Shown one piece after another: positions 16,750-24,223 of a stretch of DNA of 53,248 nucleotides. Position 1 is the stretch's first letter. Each line of letters opens with the position of its first letter. Location: positions 1 through 53,248 of the forward strand of contig JAKLKQ010000052.1 in the NCBI GenBank assembly GCA_023150555.1, written 5' to 3'. The position numbers were made by a program, and so were the translations under genes. The notes below the pieces were generated by a model, which saw only the letters and a list, made by a program, of their open reading frames with translations, searched no databases and was not told where the DNA came from. The stretch comes from Planctomycetota bacterium (GTDB lineage Bacteria; Planctomycetota; SZUA-567; H5-PLA8).

Positions 16750-18297
16750 ATGAGCAAGATGAGCAAGCGGCTTCGAAGCGCGGCCGGCGTGACGCTGGTC
16801 GAACTGCTGGTGGTCATTGCGATCATTATGATCCTGATGGCGATCATGGCCTCGGCGCTGGGCGCGTTCGCGCACACCAGCCGCGTGGAGGCGGCCTCGG
16901 GGACGCTGGCGACGATGTTCCGCGAGGCGCGCTACTACGCGATGGCGCGCAACGTGAACGTGATGCCGATGATCCTGCGCGACACGAAGGGCAATTTCAC
17001 CGGAGTGTATGCCGCGCACGCGCTGAAGTTCAACGGCTCCCTGGGCCAGGCAGAGGCGGCGCCGATCACCTACCCGCCGGCGGTGGCAGGGAGCACGTCC
17101 AGTCCGTGGTCCTTCGTCCGCCGCACGGTGGCCAACGACATGGAAGACGGCGCGTTCGCGATCATAGTCGGTGGCGCCAGTCTGGACCTGAACGACTTGA
17201 ACGCGGCGCAGCCGTACTACGAGATGGTGTACATGAAAATGACGCCGCCCGCCGACCCGAACAGGAAGACCGACGCCTCGCAGTATACCTACGAGATCAT
17301 GGCCCGCGGCGTGCATAACACGAAGGTCGGGACCTTCGACTTTACCACGATGGGCTACGGCGGCGCCGACGTATACGTGATAGTCTCGGCCACCAACGTC
17401 AACGCGACGGTGGGACCGGCCAACGCGCGCGACTACGCACTCAGCGGCATCAACATTCCCGACCACGTGATCGTGGACCAGGTGCCCTCCGCCGAGATCC
17501 CCGGCGATCCCGGTCCCGTGGCGGCGACGGTGAACGCAGTCGCGACGCATGTTGTGGACCAGAGCGTCCTGGCCATGGGCGGCGGCGCCGGCGTATACCC
17601 TCCGAAGCCTACGGGCCCACTCTTTCAACCGATATTCACGCCCGACGGGCACGTGCAGATAGGGCCGGGCGCCAACGTCCTGGGCGGACTGGAGGCCGTT
17701 GCGCGCGTGCAGTACGCATTACTTCCGCTGCGCGTGATGGATACGATCACCCGCGAGAAACGCTATGTGGTCGTGCGCATGGCCGACGGCCAGGTCTTTG
17801 TCTCCTCCGCCATGCCCAAAGGGATCTACGTCGACGGGGGCGATGCTCTGAACTATGACGAGATCCCCGAGTTCGATCCGTCCAGCTCGACCACTACCAC
17901 TGCTTCTACTACCTCAACCACTACGACAAGTTCTATGACTACTGCGACCACAGCTAACTCTGCGAGCACCACGACCAATTCGGCAACTACAACGGCGAAT
18001 TCCACGGCGAGCACGACGGCGAATTCCACGGCCTCCACGAGTTCAACCTCGAACTCGTCGTCGACCACCAGCACGGCGACGTCGGGCGCGACCTCTTCGG
18101 CGACCTCCACCAGTTCGTCGACCTCGAACTCTTCCGCTACCACGTCGGCAAATTCGACCTCGACGAGCAACAGCACGTCTACAGCTAGCACGTCCACTAC
18201 TACTACTGCGTCTTCCAGTGGTGCTCCTCCAGGCAGCGGCGGCGCGAGCAGTTCGAGCGGCGGGACCAGCAGCGGAAACGGGTTCTTCGGCGGGTAA
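16750..18297 (+). CDS. Prepilin-like protein (GspH/FimT type) with Ser/Thr-rich tail
   Basis: This 515-residue protein has a type III (prepilin) signal: AAGVTLVELLVVIAI, cleavage after Gly13, Glu18 present. The next segments (REARYYAMARNVNVMPMI) fit GspH/FimT minor pseudopilins. At 515 residues it is far longer than the usual 150-200. Residues from about 378 to 490 are almost purely Ser, Thr, Ala and Asn, followed by a Gly/Ser end GNGFFGG. Such a tail may be a glycosylated stalk or surface spacer. It opens a cluster of six prepilin-like genes. GGGGAG is five bases before the ATG. Confidence 0.85.
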   Translation: MSKMSKRLRSAAGVTLVELLVVIAIIMILMAIMASALGAFAHTSRVEAASGTLATMFREARYYAMARNVNVMPMILRDTKGNFTGVYAAHALKFNGSLGQAEAAPITYPPAVAGSTSSPWSFVRRTVANDMEDGAFAIIVGGASLDLNDLNAAQPYYEMVYMKMTPPADPNRKTDASQYTYEIMARGVHNTKVGTFDFTTMGYGGADVYVIVSATNVNATVGPANARDYALSGINIPDHVIVDQVPSAEIPGDPGPVAATVNAVATHVVDQSVLAMGGGAGVYPPKPTGPLFQPIFTPDGHVQIGPGANVLGGLEAVARVQYALLPLRVMDTITREKRYVVVRMADGQVFVSSAMPKGIYVDGGDALNYDEIPEFDPSSSTTTTASTTSTTTTSSMTTATTANSASTTTNSATTTANSTASTTANSTASTSSTSNSSSTTSTATSGATSSATSTSSSTSNSSATTSANSTSTSNSTSTASTSTTTTASSSGAPPGSGGASSSSGGTSSGNGFFGG

Positions 18298-18393
18298 TGC
18301 CTGCGGCGCGTGAACGGACGTGCGCAGGCCAAGACGGATAAGCAGGAGCGGTGATACGCGGAAGTGGAAAGTAGAAAAAGGAGCAGCGGTTCG

Positions 18394-18999
18394 ATGATCC
18401 GAAAGGCCTATGGACGACGTCGGCGCCGGGGCTTCACGCTCTTCGAAGTCATCGTCGCGATGTTCATCCTGCTGATGGGCGTGCTGGGCATCGTCTCGGT
18501 CTTCACCGCCGGGATGCAGTTGCGCCTGCGCGCGCAGGAGATCCTGATCTCCCACGAACTGGCCAACATGTGGGCCGACTGGATCCGCTTTCGCGTCAAC
18601 GATGCCAAGCCCGCAGGCGGCGCGCTGGGCGTACTGCACCGCAGCGACCTGACCAAGGGCAAGCGGGGCGATTTCTACTCCACAGACGTGCCCGGCGACT
18701 TCGGGTTCTCCCACCCCGACGACCGCAACCTGCCCACCAAGGGCATGAACGTCTACCAGGGCTACGCCTGGGAGATCACCGAGGCCGACCAGAACTACAA
18801 GCCGCAGTTCGTCCGGGAGTCCGACGGGCAGTTGATCCCCTGGGACAAGCGCGTGGATGGTGCCACCGACCTGTTCACCTGGGGCGGCGGCACCGCCGCC
18901 ATCGGGACGCTGACCCAGGTGGAGTTGACCATCCGGCGCGGCGCGCACCCGTACGAGTTCATCTACATCTTCTCGGGAGTGGGAATGAAATATGACTGA
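18394..18999 (+). CDS. Prepilin-like protein (GspI/PilV type)
   Basis: The 201-residue protein has a basic leader and prepilin cleavage site RRRRRGFTLFEVIVAMF: cut after Gly13, Phe14 at +1, Glu18 at +5. The hydrophobic helix with LMGVLGIVSVFTAGMQL matches PilV/GspI minor pseudopilins. It would be processed by a prepilin peptidase and assembled into, or at the tip of, a type II secretion-like or type IV-pilus-like fibre. The start was set at 18394 (AAGGAG 11 bases upstream); a GTG at 18364 is a less likely alternative. Its stop overlaps the next gene's ATG by eight bases, indicating coupling. Confidence 0.85.
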   Translation: MIRKAYGRRRRRGFTLFEVIVAMFILLMGVLGIVSVFTAGMQLRLRAQEILISHELANMWADWIRFRVNDAKPAGGALGVLHRSDLTKGKRGDFYSTDVPGDFGFSHPDDRNLPTKGMNVYQGYAWEITEADQNYKPQFVRESDGQLIPWDKRVDGATDLFTWGGGTAAIGTLTQVELTIRRGAHPYEFIYIFSGVGMKYD

Positions 19000-20212
19000 G
19001 CACCGACGCCCCTTCCAGCGGCGCGCCCCGGCCAGCCGCCGCCGCGGGTTCACTCTGGTGGAAGTGCTGGTGGTGACCGGCATCAGCCTGATCCTGATGA
19101 CCGTGGGCACCGCGATCTACATCCACTGCCTGAAGCTGTACCGCGAGAGCCAGGGCCTGACCACCGTCTTCGAGATGGCCAAGTTCATCAACCGAGACAT
19201 GCGCGACTACCTGAGCCAGATCGTACCGGTGCGCGGCAGCTGGGTCTCGCCCAAGACGCTGCACTTCCCCGGCAGCGCCGACGCCACGGCACCCGACGGC
19301 GCCGCCGGCTACCGCCCGGACACCGACCTCGACCCGTACTACCTCGATTCGCAGGAGGTGCATCCCGACTTCGAGCCCAAGAAATCTGCGGCCATGACCC
19401 GGGACAGCAAGTACGACCTCTTCTTCTCAGGCCCGCAGTATCCGCCGGCCTTCCGTTCGTCCGATCCCTTCGATACGACCGACGACTGGAAAGACACCTT
19501 CGGCTATCCGCGCTACTGGTACAACGGCTCGAACGTCTACCCCGGCCTGCGTGGCTGGTGGATGCCGGCCTTCTATGGCCACCGCGACGCCGCCCAGACC
19601 GTCTCCGATCCGACCAGTGGCAAGACGCTCACGATCGCCGAGGCCCGGAACATCCTGGCCGGTTCCTGGGGTTGGCCGCGGCCCGACTACCGCCTGGACG
19701 CCGACGCCGACAAGCTGGCCGAGGGCACCGCCACCTGCACGGCCGCGAAGGGCTGCGGCGGCAACGTCGCCTGCTGGTTCTACGCCGAGGACCGCGAGTT
19801 CAACAGCCCGCGCACCCTGGCTCTGGACAACGCCAACGTGGTGCTGATGAGCATCAAGTTCAGCCGCTGGGTCGACGAGTACTCCGCCGAGAACACGCAG
19901 TTGTCTGTCCTGCGCCACCAGATCGTCGGGTTCGACGTGGCCACCCATGGGCTGCTGCGCGCCGACCAGGCGTACGGCAACATGCTGCGCGCCATCCGCC
20001 TAACGCCGATGACCCTGGACAACTCAGGGATGCTGGCCACGATGACCGACGCCGATCTGGGCGTGAGACTGGACAACACGCTCCAGAACGGTGCCGGCGA
20101 GGGCATGAAGCTTCCGCGCGCCTTCGACGTGGTGTACACGCTGCGCAACCCCGGCAGCGGCAAGCTGCACGAGTTCGCGCTCCGCATCGTTTGTCAGAAG
20201 AATCCTCAGTAA
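18992..20212 (+). CDS. Prepilin-like protein (GspJ/PilW type)
   Basis: This 406-residue protein has the leader motif RRRGFTLVEVLVV (cleavage after Gly19, Glu24), followed by GISLILMTVGTAIYIHCLKLYRE, as in PulJ/GspJ/PilW minor pseudopilins. It is about twice the usual size. The extra middle (about 90-300) is rich in Tyr, Trp and Asp (for example SGPQYPPAFRSSDP) and contains a Cys cluster in TCTAAKGCGGNVACWF. That suggests an added folded domain presented by the fibre. It is translationally coupled to the preceding gene. Confidence 0.85.
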   Translation: MTEHRRPFQRRAPASRRRGFTLVEVLVVTGISLILMTVGTAIYIHCLKLYRESQGLTTVFEMAKFINRDMRDYLSQIVPVRGSWVSPKTLHFPGSADATAPDGAAGYRPDTDLDPYYLDSQEVHPDFEPKKSAAMTRDSKYDLFFSGPQYPPAFRSSDPFDTTDDWKDTFGYPRYWYNGSNVYPGLRGWWMPAFYGHRDAAQTVSDPTSGKTLTIAEARNILAGSWGWPRPDYRLDADADKLAEGTATCTAAKGCGGNVACWFYAEDREFNSPRTLALDNANVVLMSIKFSRWVDEYSAENTQLSVLRHQIVGFDVATHGLLRADQAYGNMLRAIRLTPMTLDNSGMLATMTDADLGVRLDNTLQNGAGEGMKLPRAFDVVYTLRNPGSGKLHEFALRIVCQKNPQ

Positions 20213-20317
20213 CCCGCCGCCGGCGTGCCCGGCCGGCCATGCGGTATAATGACCGGGGTTGAAATTGGCGTCCGGAGGGATTGCCGGCCGCGGGAATGGG
20301 GGAGCGACGAGGTGCGT

Positions 20318-20998
20318 ATGCGCAAGAACCATGGACGTGCGGGCCGGGGCGTTACTCTGATCGAGCTGCTGGTCGTGATCTCGATCATCATCATCCTGTT
20401 GGGCCTGCTGATGCCGGCTCTGGCGGCGGCGCGGCGGTACGCGAAGAACGCGTCCACCAAGGCCACCATCCACAACCTCGAGATCGCCCTGACCAACTAC
20501 AAGCAGGAGTGGGGTCTGTACCCGCTTGACCCGAATCACCCCGACTCGCCGAAGCACAACATGATCCACCTCGGGGCGCCGCAGTATTTCGACATGAAGA
20601 ACGAGAGCGGGAACTTCAAGGCCAAGGGCACGGCCTCCGACGGCTCCGAGTCCAATGCCAAGCTGACCAAGGCAATGCTGGACGGCCACTACCTGGACAC
20701 CAACAAGGCCAACCTCGCCGGCGACAACATCAAGGATCACTTCGGAACCTCGCTCTGCTACAAGTTCCTGGTCGTCTCTCCCACCGTGGGCGACACCGAC
20801 AAGATCGGCGAGAAGGCCTACCTCTGGTCCTACGGCAACGACCGCATCAACAACGTCGCCGCCGACCCGGGCTACAAGTACCAGGACGCCGCTGCCGGAT
20901 ACGACAACGACGAGTCCAACCGGATCGAAGGCCGCGGCGGCGAGCCCGCCTCGCCCGAGACCGGCTCCGACGACGTCGCAGGATGGGCGGCCAACTGA
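20318..20998 (+). CDS. GspG-like major prepilin
   Basis: The 226-residue GspG-type pseudopilin has GRGVTLIELLVVISIII (cleavage after Gly11, Glu16). The helix continues to LAAARRYAKNASTKATIHNLEIAL, and the C-terminal segment AYLWSYGNDRINN resembles the calcium-loop region of GspG. A longer Asp/Asn-rich end follows. The start was placed at MRKNHGRAG with GAGG five bases upstream. The stop codon TGA overlaps the next gene's ATG (TGATG at 20996-21000). The three GspG-like genes here share the WSYG-x-D motif, so they are paralogs from local duplication. Confidence 0.87.
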   Translation: MRKNHGRAGRGVTLIELLVVISIIIILLGLLMPALAAARRYAKNASTKATIHNLEIALTNYKQEWGLYPLDPNHPDSPKHNMIHLGAPQYFDMKNESGNFKAKGTASDGSESNAKLTKAMLDGHYLDTNKANLAGDNIKDHFGTSLCYKFLVVSPTVGDTDKIGEKAYLWSYGNDRINNVAADPGYKYQDAAAGYDNDESNRIEGRGGEPASPETGSDDVAGWAAN

Positions 20999-21555
20999 TG
21001 AACTACGGCCGATTCCTGCCGCGCCCCGCGCGGCCCAGCCTGGGCTTTACGCTCATTGAGATGCTGGTGGTGATCTCGATCCTGGTCTTCCTTTTCTCGC
21101 TCATCGGCGTCGTGGCCGTGCAGATGCGCGAGAAGTCCCGCCAGGCCCGTTGCAAGTCCATGGTCAAGCGCGTGGAGGGCGGCCTGGAGATCTACCTGGC
21201 CGAATGGCGCGAGTTTCCCAGCGGCGCGCCGACCTACCCCGACCGCTGGCCGGATACGGCGACGCTGGCGACCCTGCTGAAGGGTGTGGACTTCGACACG
21301 CGCTTCATCACCGAGCGCATCAGCGACTACACCTTCAACAAGGAAGACTACTGCACCGCCGTCGGCCACGAAATGCACCTGCTTGACCCCTGGACCAGCC
21401 CGAACGCCACGGGCCACGCCCACATCCGCTACCGCAAGATGCACAAGCAGCAGGTCCTGGTCTGGAGCTACGGCAAGGACAAGGTGGACCAGATCGGGCT
21501 GGTCGAGGCCGAGCGCGCGGGCGACGACATCTCCAACGTCAGCCTCGACTTCTAG
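20998..21555 (+). CDS. GspG-like prepilin paralog 2
   Basis: This 185-residue protein has a prepilin signal with SLGFTLIEMLVVISILVF (cleavage after Gly16, Glu21), then VQMREKSRQARCKSMVKRVEGGLEIYLAEW, and the shared VWSYGKDKVDQIG near the C-terminus. A TGATG junction couples it to the preceding paralog; an in-frame ATG at 20983 is possible but has no better ribosome site. It is likely a fibre subunit alternating or competing with its two neighbours. Confidence 0.83.
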   Translation: MNYGRFLPRPARPSLGFTLIEMLVVISILVFLFSLIGVVAVQMREKSRQARCKSMVKRVEGGLEIYLAEWREFPSGAPTYPDRWPDTATLATLLKGVDFDTRFITERISDYTFNKEDYCTAVGHEMHLLDPWTSPNATGHAHIRYRKMHKQQVLVWSYGKDKVDQIGLVEAERAGDDISNVSLDF

Positions 21556-21582
21556 GCCTTGGAGCGGGGCAGGGATATCCCC

Positions 21583-22221
21583 ATGAAAACCATCGGACGG
21601 AATCCTCCGGGCCGCGGAGCGAGCCGCGGCTTCACGCTGGTCGAGCTGCTCATCGTCATCGGCATCATCGTCATCCTCTTCGGCCTGATCGGTACCGTTG
21701 TCAGCGCAGCGAACAGGCAGCAGGCGATTACGACCACCGAAACCAACATCAGTAGTCTCGCGCAGGAACTGGATCTGCGGCAGGGTGCGGAAACCGGCCG
21801 GTATCCGGTCCGGCCGGGCGGAGCGGGGGACTTCGACGGCGGCGATCCGGGGTACTACGAGATGTCCTGCGCGCCGATGGGTTCGGCGAGCACCGGCACC
21901 GAGGACAATCGCGCGCTGGCGTCCTACCTGCAGGACCATAGCTACCACGTCAACCAAGAGAACCTGCAGGGCGGCAAACTGATCGACGGATGGGGACGCC
22001 CGCTGGTCATTCGATTCCTGTTGCTGCCGGCCACGCCTGAATCAAAGGGTGCGCCGGTCGAAAAAATGTACATCTGGTCCTACGGACCCGATAAGATAAA
22101 TAACACCGATGCATCGCCCACCTACACCCACCAGGGGCCGCCCGACTACGACAAGGCCGAGGCGGCTCGCATCGAGGCCTCCTGGGCCGCCGGCGGGGAC
22201 GATATCCACAACCACCAATGA
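21583..22221 (+). CDS. GspG-like prepilin paralog 3
   Basis: The 212-residue protein has a prepilin signal SRGFTLVELLIVIGIIVIL (cleavage after Gly16, Glu21). A variable middle and the shared MYIWSYGPDKINN motif follow, with a late DYDKAEAARIEASW also seen, in changed form, in paralog 1. It lies 27 bases after paralog 2 and is the sixth prepilin-like gene in a row. No assembly ATPase, inner-membrane platform, secretin or prepilin peptidase gene is in the window, so these subunits must rely on machinery encoded elsewhere. Confidence 0.85.
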   Translation: MKTIGRNPPGRGASRGFTLVELLIVIGIIVILFGLIGTVVSAANRQQAITTTETNISSLAQELDLRQGAETGRYPVRPGGAGDFDGGDPGYYEMSCAPMGSASTGTEDNRALASYLQDHSYHVNQENLQGGKLIDGWGRPLVIRFLLLPATPESKGAPVEKMYIWSYGPDKINNTDASPTYTHQGPPDYDKAEAARIEASWAAGGDDIHNHQ

Positions 22222-22255
22222 CCGCGTGCAGGGTGGTGCGCGCGCAACGATCCCG

Positions 22256-23593
22256 ATGCTGCCTTTCCTCCTGCTGATCCCGATCCTTTTCCTGGCGCCG
22301 CCCCGCGCATTCGCGGCGGACGGCTCTTCCATTCTGGACAACTTCGACGCGCTGGGGGAGTGGCGGCCCATGGGCGGGCGCCCGACGCCCTCCATTGATC
22401 GAACCAGCGACGCGCGCGAAGGCGCTGCCGGGCGCGCCCTGCAGGTGCACTTCCCCGAAAGCGACCGCGACCAGTTCGTCGGCCGGTCCATTGAAGCCGG
22501 CCCGGCCTGGGACACCGCCGCAGGGCTTTCGTTCTGGTTCCGCGGCGACGGCAGCAACGGCTTCGTCGCCGTCTCCCTGCTGGACGACACTTTCACCAAG
22601 CGCTACGCGGCACTTGTTTCCCTGAAGGAGAAGGGGTGGCGGCGCGTGCGCCTGCGCTGGACGGACTTCGTCCCCGAGGTACTCACCGCCGACTGGCTCG
22701 GGCAGCCCGGCGGCAACATGAAGCCCTCCGACGTGCGGGCGCTCTGGGTCGGCCGCTGGTTCTATCTCCAGCCCTGGTCCAGGTGCAGCTTCGCGCTGGA
22801 CGACCTGTGCCTGGAAGCCGTGATCGACCGCCCCGTGCCGGCCCCGCCGCCCGAAGCGGGAAGGTCGCCCGGCATGCCGCTCACCCTTGCTCGCCTGAAA
22901 GCCGGCCAGCCCGTGACCATCGCCGTGCTGGGCGACTCGATCACCTACGGCACGCGCCTGGACGACCCCGCCGCGCAGGCATTCCCCGCGCTGCTGCAGC
23001 GCCTCCTGCGCGAAAAGTACAAGTACGTCGGCGTCCGCGTGGTGAATGCGGGCGTGCCGGGAATCGAGACCCGGCAGGGCATCGTCCTGCTGCCGCGCGA
23101 AGTCGCCGGCTGCCGTCCGGATCTGGTGATCGCGCACTTCGGTTACAACGACTTCTCCTCGATGCAAGTGAACCGCATTCCCGAGGACCAGCGCAAGGGG
23201 CTGGCCGAGGAGAACTGGCGGCAACTGGTGGCTCGCGTTCGGGCGCTGCCCGGCAGGGAACTCGAAGGCGGCGGCGCGGAGGTACCCGAGGTGCTGCTGG
23301 TGGCGACTACGCCCGGCGCGGACGCGGTGCGCCACCACGCGCTCGACTTCTTCGGCGATGCGGCGCGGCACGTGGCGGGCGCCGCCGGCTGCGCCTTCAC
23401 CGAGGCCCCGCGGCAGGCCTTCCGGACCGCCCTGGAAGACGGCGTCCTGGAGGAACTCTTCGCCCGCACCCCCAAAGGCAAGCTCGACGTCGCGCACCTG
23501 AATGAGGCCGGGCATCTTAAATTCGCCGAAGCGTTGATGAAGAGCTTTGAACAAATATTGCAACCTGTTTCTGGCAAAGAAGATACGAAGTGA
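22256..23593 (+). CDS. Secreted SGNH/GDSL hydrolase with N-terminal carbohydrate-binding-like domain
   Basis: The 445-residue protein has a signal peptide (about 1-20, ending RAFAA) and a beta-sandwich-like domain (about 25-200; LSFWFRGDGSNGF, VRLRWTDFVPE) resembling carbohydrate-binding modules. An SGNH hydrolase domain follows: GDSITYG (226-232, nucleophile Ser), a Gly around NAGVPGIET, FGYND (about 294-298) and catalytic DVAHLNEAGH (about 411-420). It is probably an extracytoplasmic esterase or deacetylase acting on acylated polysaccharide. The ribosome site is weak. The gene starts 34 bases after the last prepilin gene, so it may be in the same operon and be an assembled or exported partner. 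Confidence 0.82.
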   Translation: MLPFLLLIPILFLAPPRAFAADGSSILDNFDALGEWRPMGGRPTPSIDRTSDAREGAAGRALQVHFPESDRDQFVGRSIEAGPAWDTAAGLSFWFRGDGSNGFVAVSLLDDTFTKRYAALVSLKEKGWRRVRLRWTDFVPEVLTADWLGQPGGNMKPSDVRALWVGRWFYLQPWSRCSFALDDLCLEAVIDRPVPAPPPEAGRSPGMPLTLARLKAGQPVTIAVLGDSITYGTRLDDPAAQAFPALLQRLLREKYKYVGVRVVNAGVPGIETRQGIVLLPREVAGCRPDLVIAHFGYNDFSSMQVNRIPEDQRKGLAEENWRQLVARVRALPGRELEGGGAEVPEVLLVATTPGADAVRHHALDFFGDAARHVAGAAGCAFTEAPRQAFRTALEDGVLEELFARTPKGKLDVAHLNEAGHLKFAEALMKSFEQILQPVSGKEDTK

Positions 23594-23622
23594 ATAAGGG
23601 GCCGGACAGTTCGTCCTTCCTG

Positions 23623-23651
23623 TTGACAGCGGGAATGGCTAAGTCCATAAC
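23623..23651 (+). promoter_or_regulatory. Sigma-70-type promoter
   Basis: A consensus -35 TTGACA (23623-23628) is 17 bases from CATAAC (23646-23651), four of six matching the -10 consensus. It would drive the small Cys protein at 23758 with a leader of about 100 bases. Confidence 0.65.
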
Positions 23652-23681
23652 ACACATTGCCATAGGAGCTTACATCAGGGT

Positions 23682-23726
23682 CTTCCGGTCTAACGGGGCC
23701 GCCCGAGTGGGCGCATGGACCGGAGG
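23682..23726 (+). promoter_or_regulatory. Structured 5' leader
   Basis: CTTCCGGTC (23682-23690) pairs with GACCGGAGG (23718-23726), nine pairs with one G-U. Enclosed is a second hairpin, CGCCC (23700-23704) / GGGCG (23709-23713), with loop GAGT. The nested structure sits 31 bases before the start codon and may control translation or RNA stability. It does not match a riboswitch class I know. Confidence 0.4.
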
Positions 23727-23757
23727 CTTTTGTGGGTCATATAAAGGAGGCAGGACC

Positions 23758-24135
23758 ATGAAGAAGTTTGCCATGTTTGCGGCCGCGCTGGCGCTGGCCT
23801 TTGTCGTGAACTCGAGCCTGAAGGCCGCGGAAGGCGAAGCCAAGGCGGAGTCGGTCACGGGTACGGTCGGCTGCGGCCACTGCACCTACTCGAAGGAGAC
23901 CGGTGCGAAGGGTTGCTGCGCGGCGATCAAGGTTGGCGACAAGGTCATGACCTTCTCGGCCGCCGAAGGCGCCAGCGACGAGGTCAAGGCCAAGGTCAAG
24001 GGCTACAAGAGCGAAATGAAGGGCGACTGGACCCTGACCGGTACGGTGAAGAAGGGCGACGACGGGAAGGAAAGCCTGGTCGTCACCGACGTCAAGCCCG
24101 CCGCGAAGGAAGAAGGCGGCGCCAAGACGGAGTAA
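23758..24135 (+). CDS. Small secreted Cys-containing protein (DUF6370-like)
   Basis: This 125-residue protein has a clear signal peptide (about 1-23). The short conserved core is SVTGTVGCGHCTYSKETGAKGCC, given here by its key parts: CxxC (GCGHC) and a later CC, then IKVGDKVMTF and a WTLTGTVKKG repeat of the opening strand. It resembles a small family found in planctomycete genomes (DUF6370-like, by memory) and could bind a metal through the four Cys. The C-terminus is Lys/Ala/Glu-rich. With its own promoter, structured leader, ideal AAAGGAGG ribosome site and strong terminator, it looks like a highly expressed single-gene unit. Confidence 0.75.
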   Translation: MKKFAMFAAALALAFVVNSSLKAAEGEAKAESVTGTVGCGHCTYSKETGAKGCCAAIKVGDKVMTFSAAEGASDEVKAKVKGYKSEMKGDWTLTGTVKKGDDGKESLVVTDVKPAAKEEGGAKTE

Positions 24136-24162
24136 GTGCTTTCACCGTCATCGATTGCAATA

Positions 24163-24199
24163 AAAGTGCCCGGGCCGTCTGGCCCGGGCATTTTTATTT
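24163..24199. terminator. Bidirectional intrinsic terminator
   Basis: TGCCCGGGCC (24167-24176) and its perfect complement GGCCCGGGCA (24181-24190) form a 10-bp stem with loop GTCT and a following TTTTTATTT. On the other strand the stem is followed by CTTTTATT. It therefore serves both the small Cys protein and the convergent DUF1501 gene. Confidence 0.93.
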
Positions 24200-24223
24200 G
24201 GTCTGCGATCTCCTCTAGGCACT

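Noticed and set aside
17881..18200. A His/Tyr/Asp/Phe-rich, protein-looking reading (…QFGNYNGEFHGEH…) in another frame of the prepilin tail
   Set aside because: It arises automatically when Ser/Thr codons (TCN, ACN) are read out of frame, giving only NAC and NTC codons; it contains stops and has no start or ribosome site.
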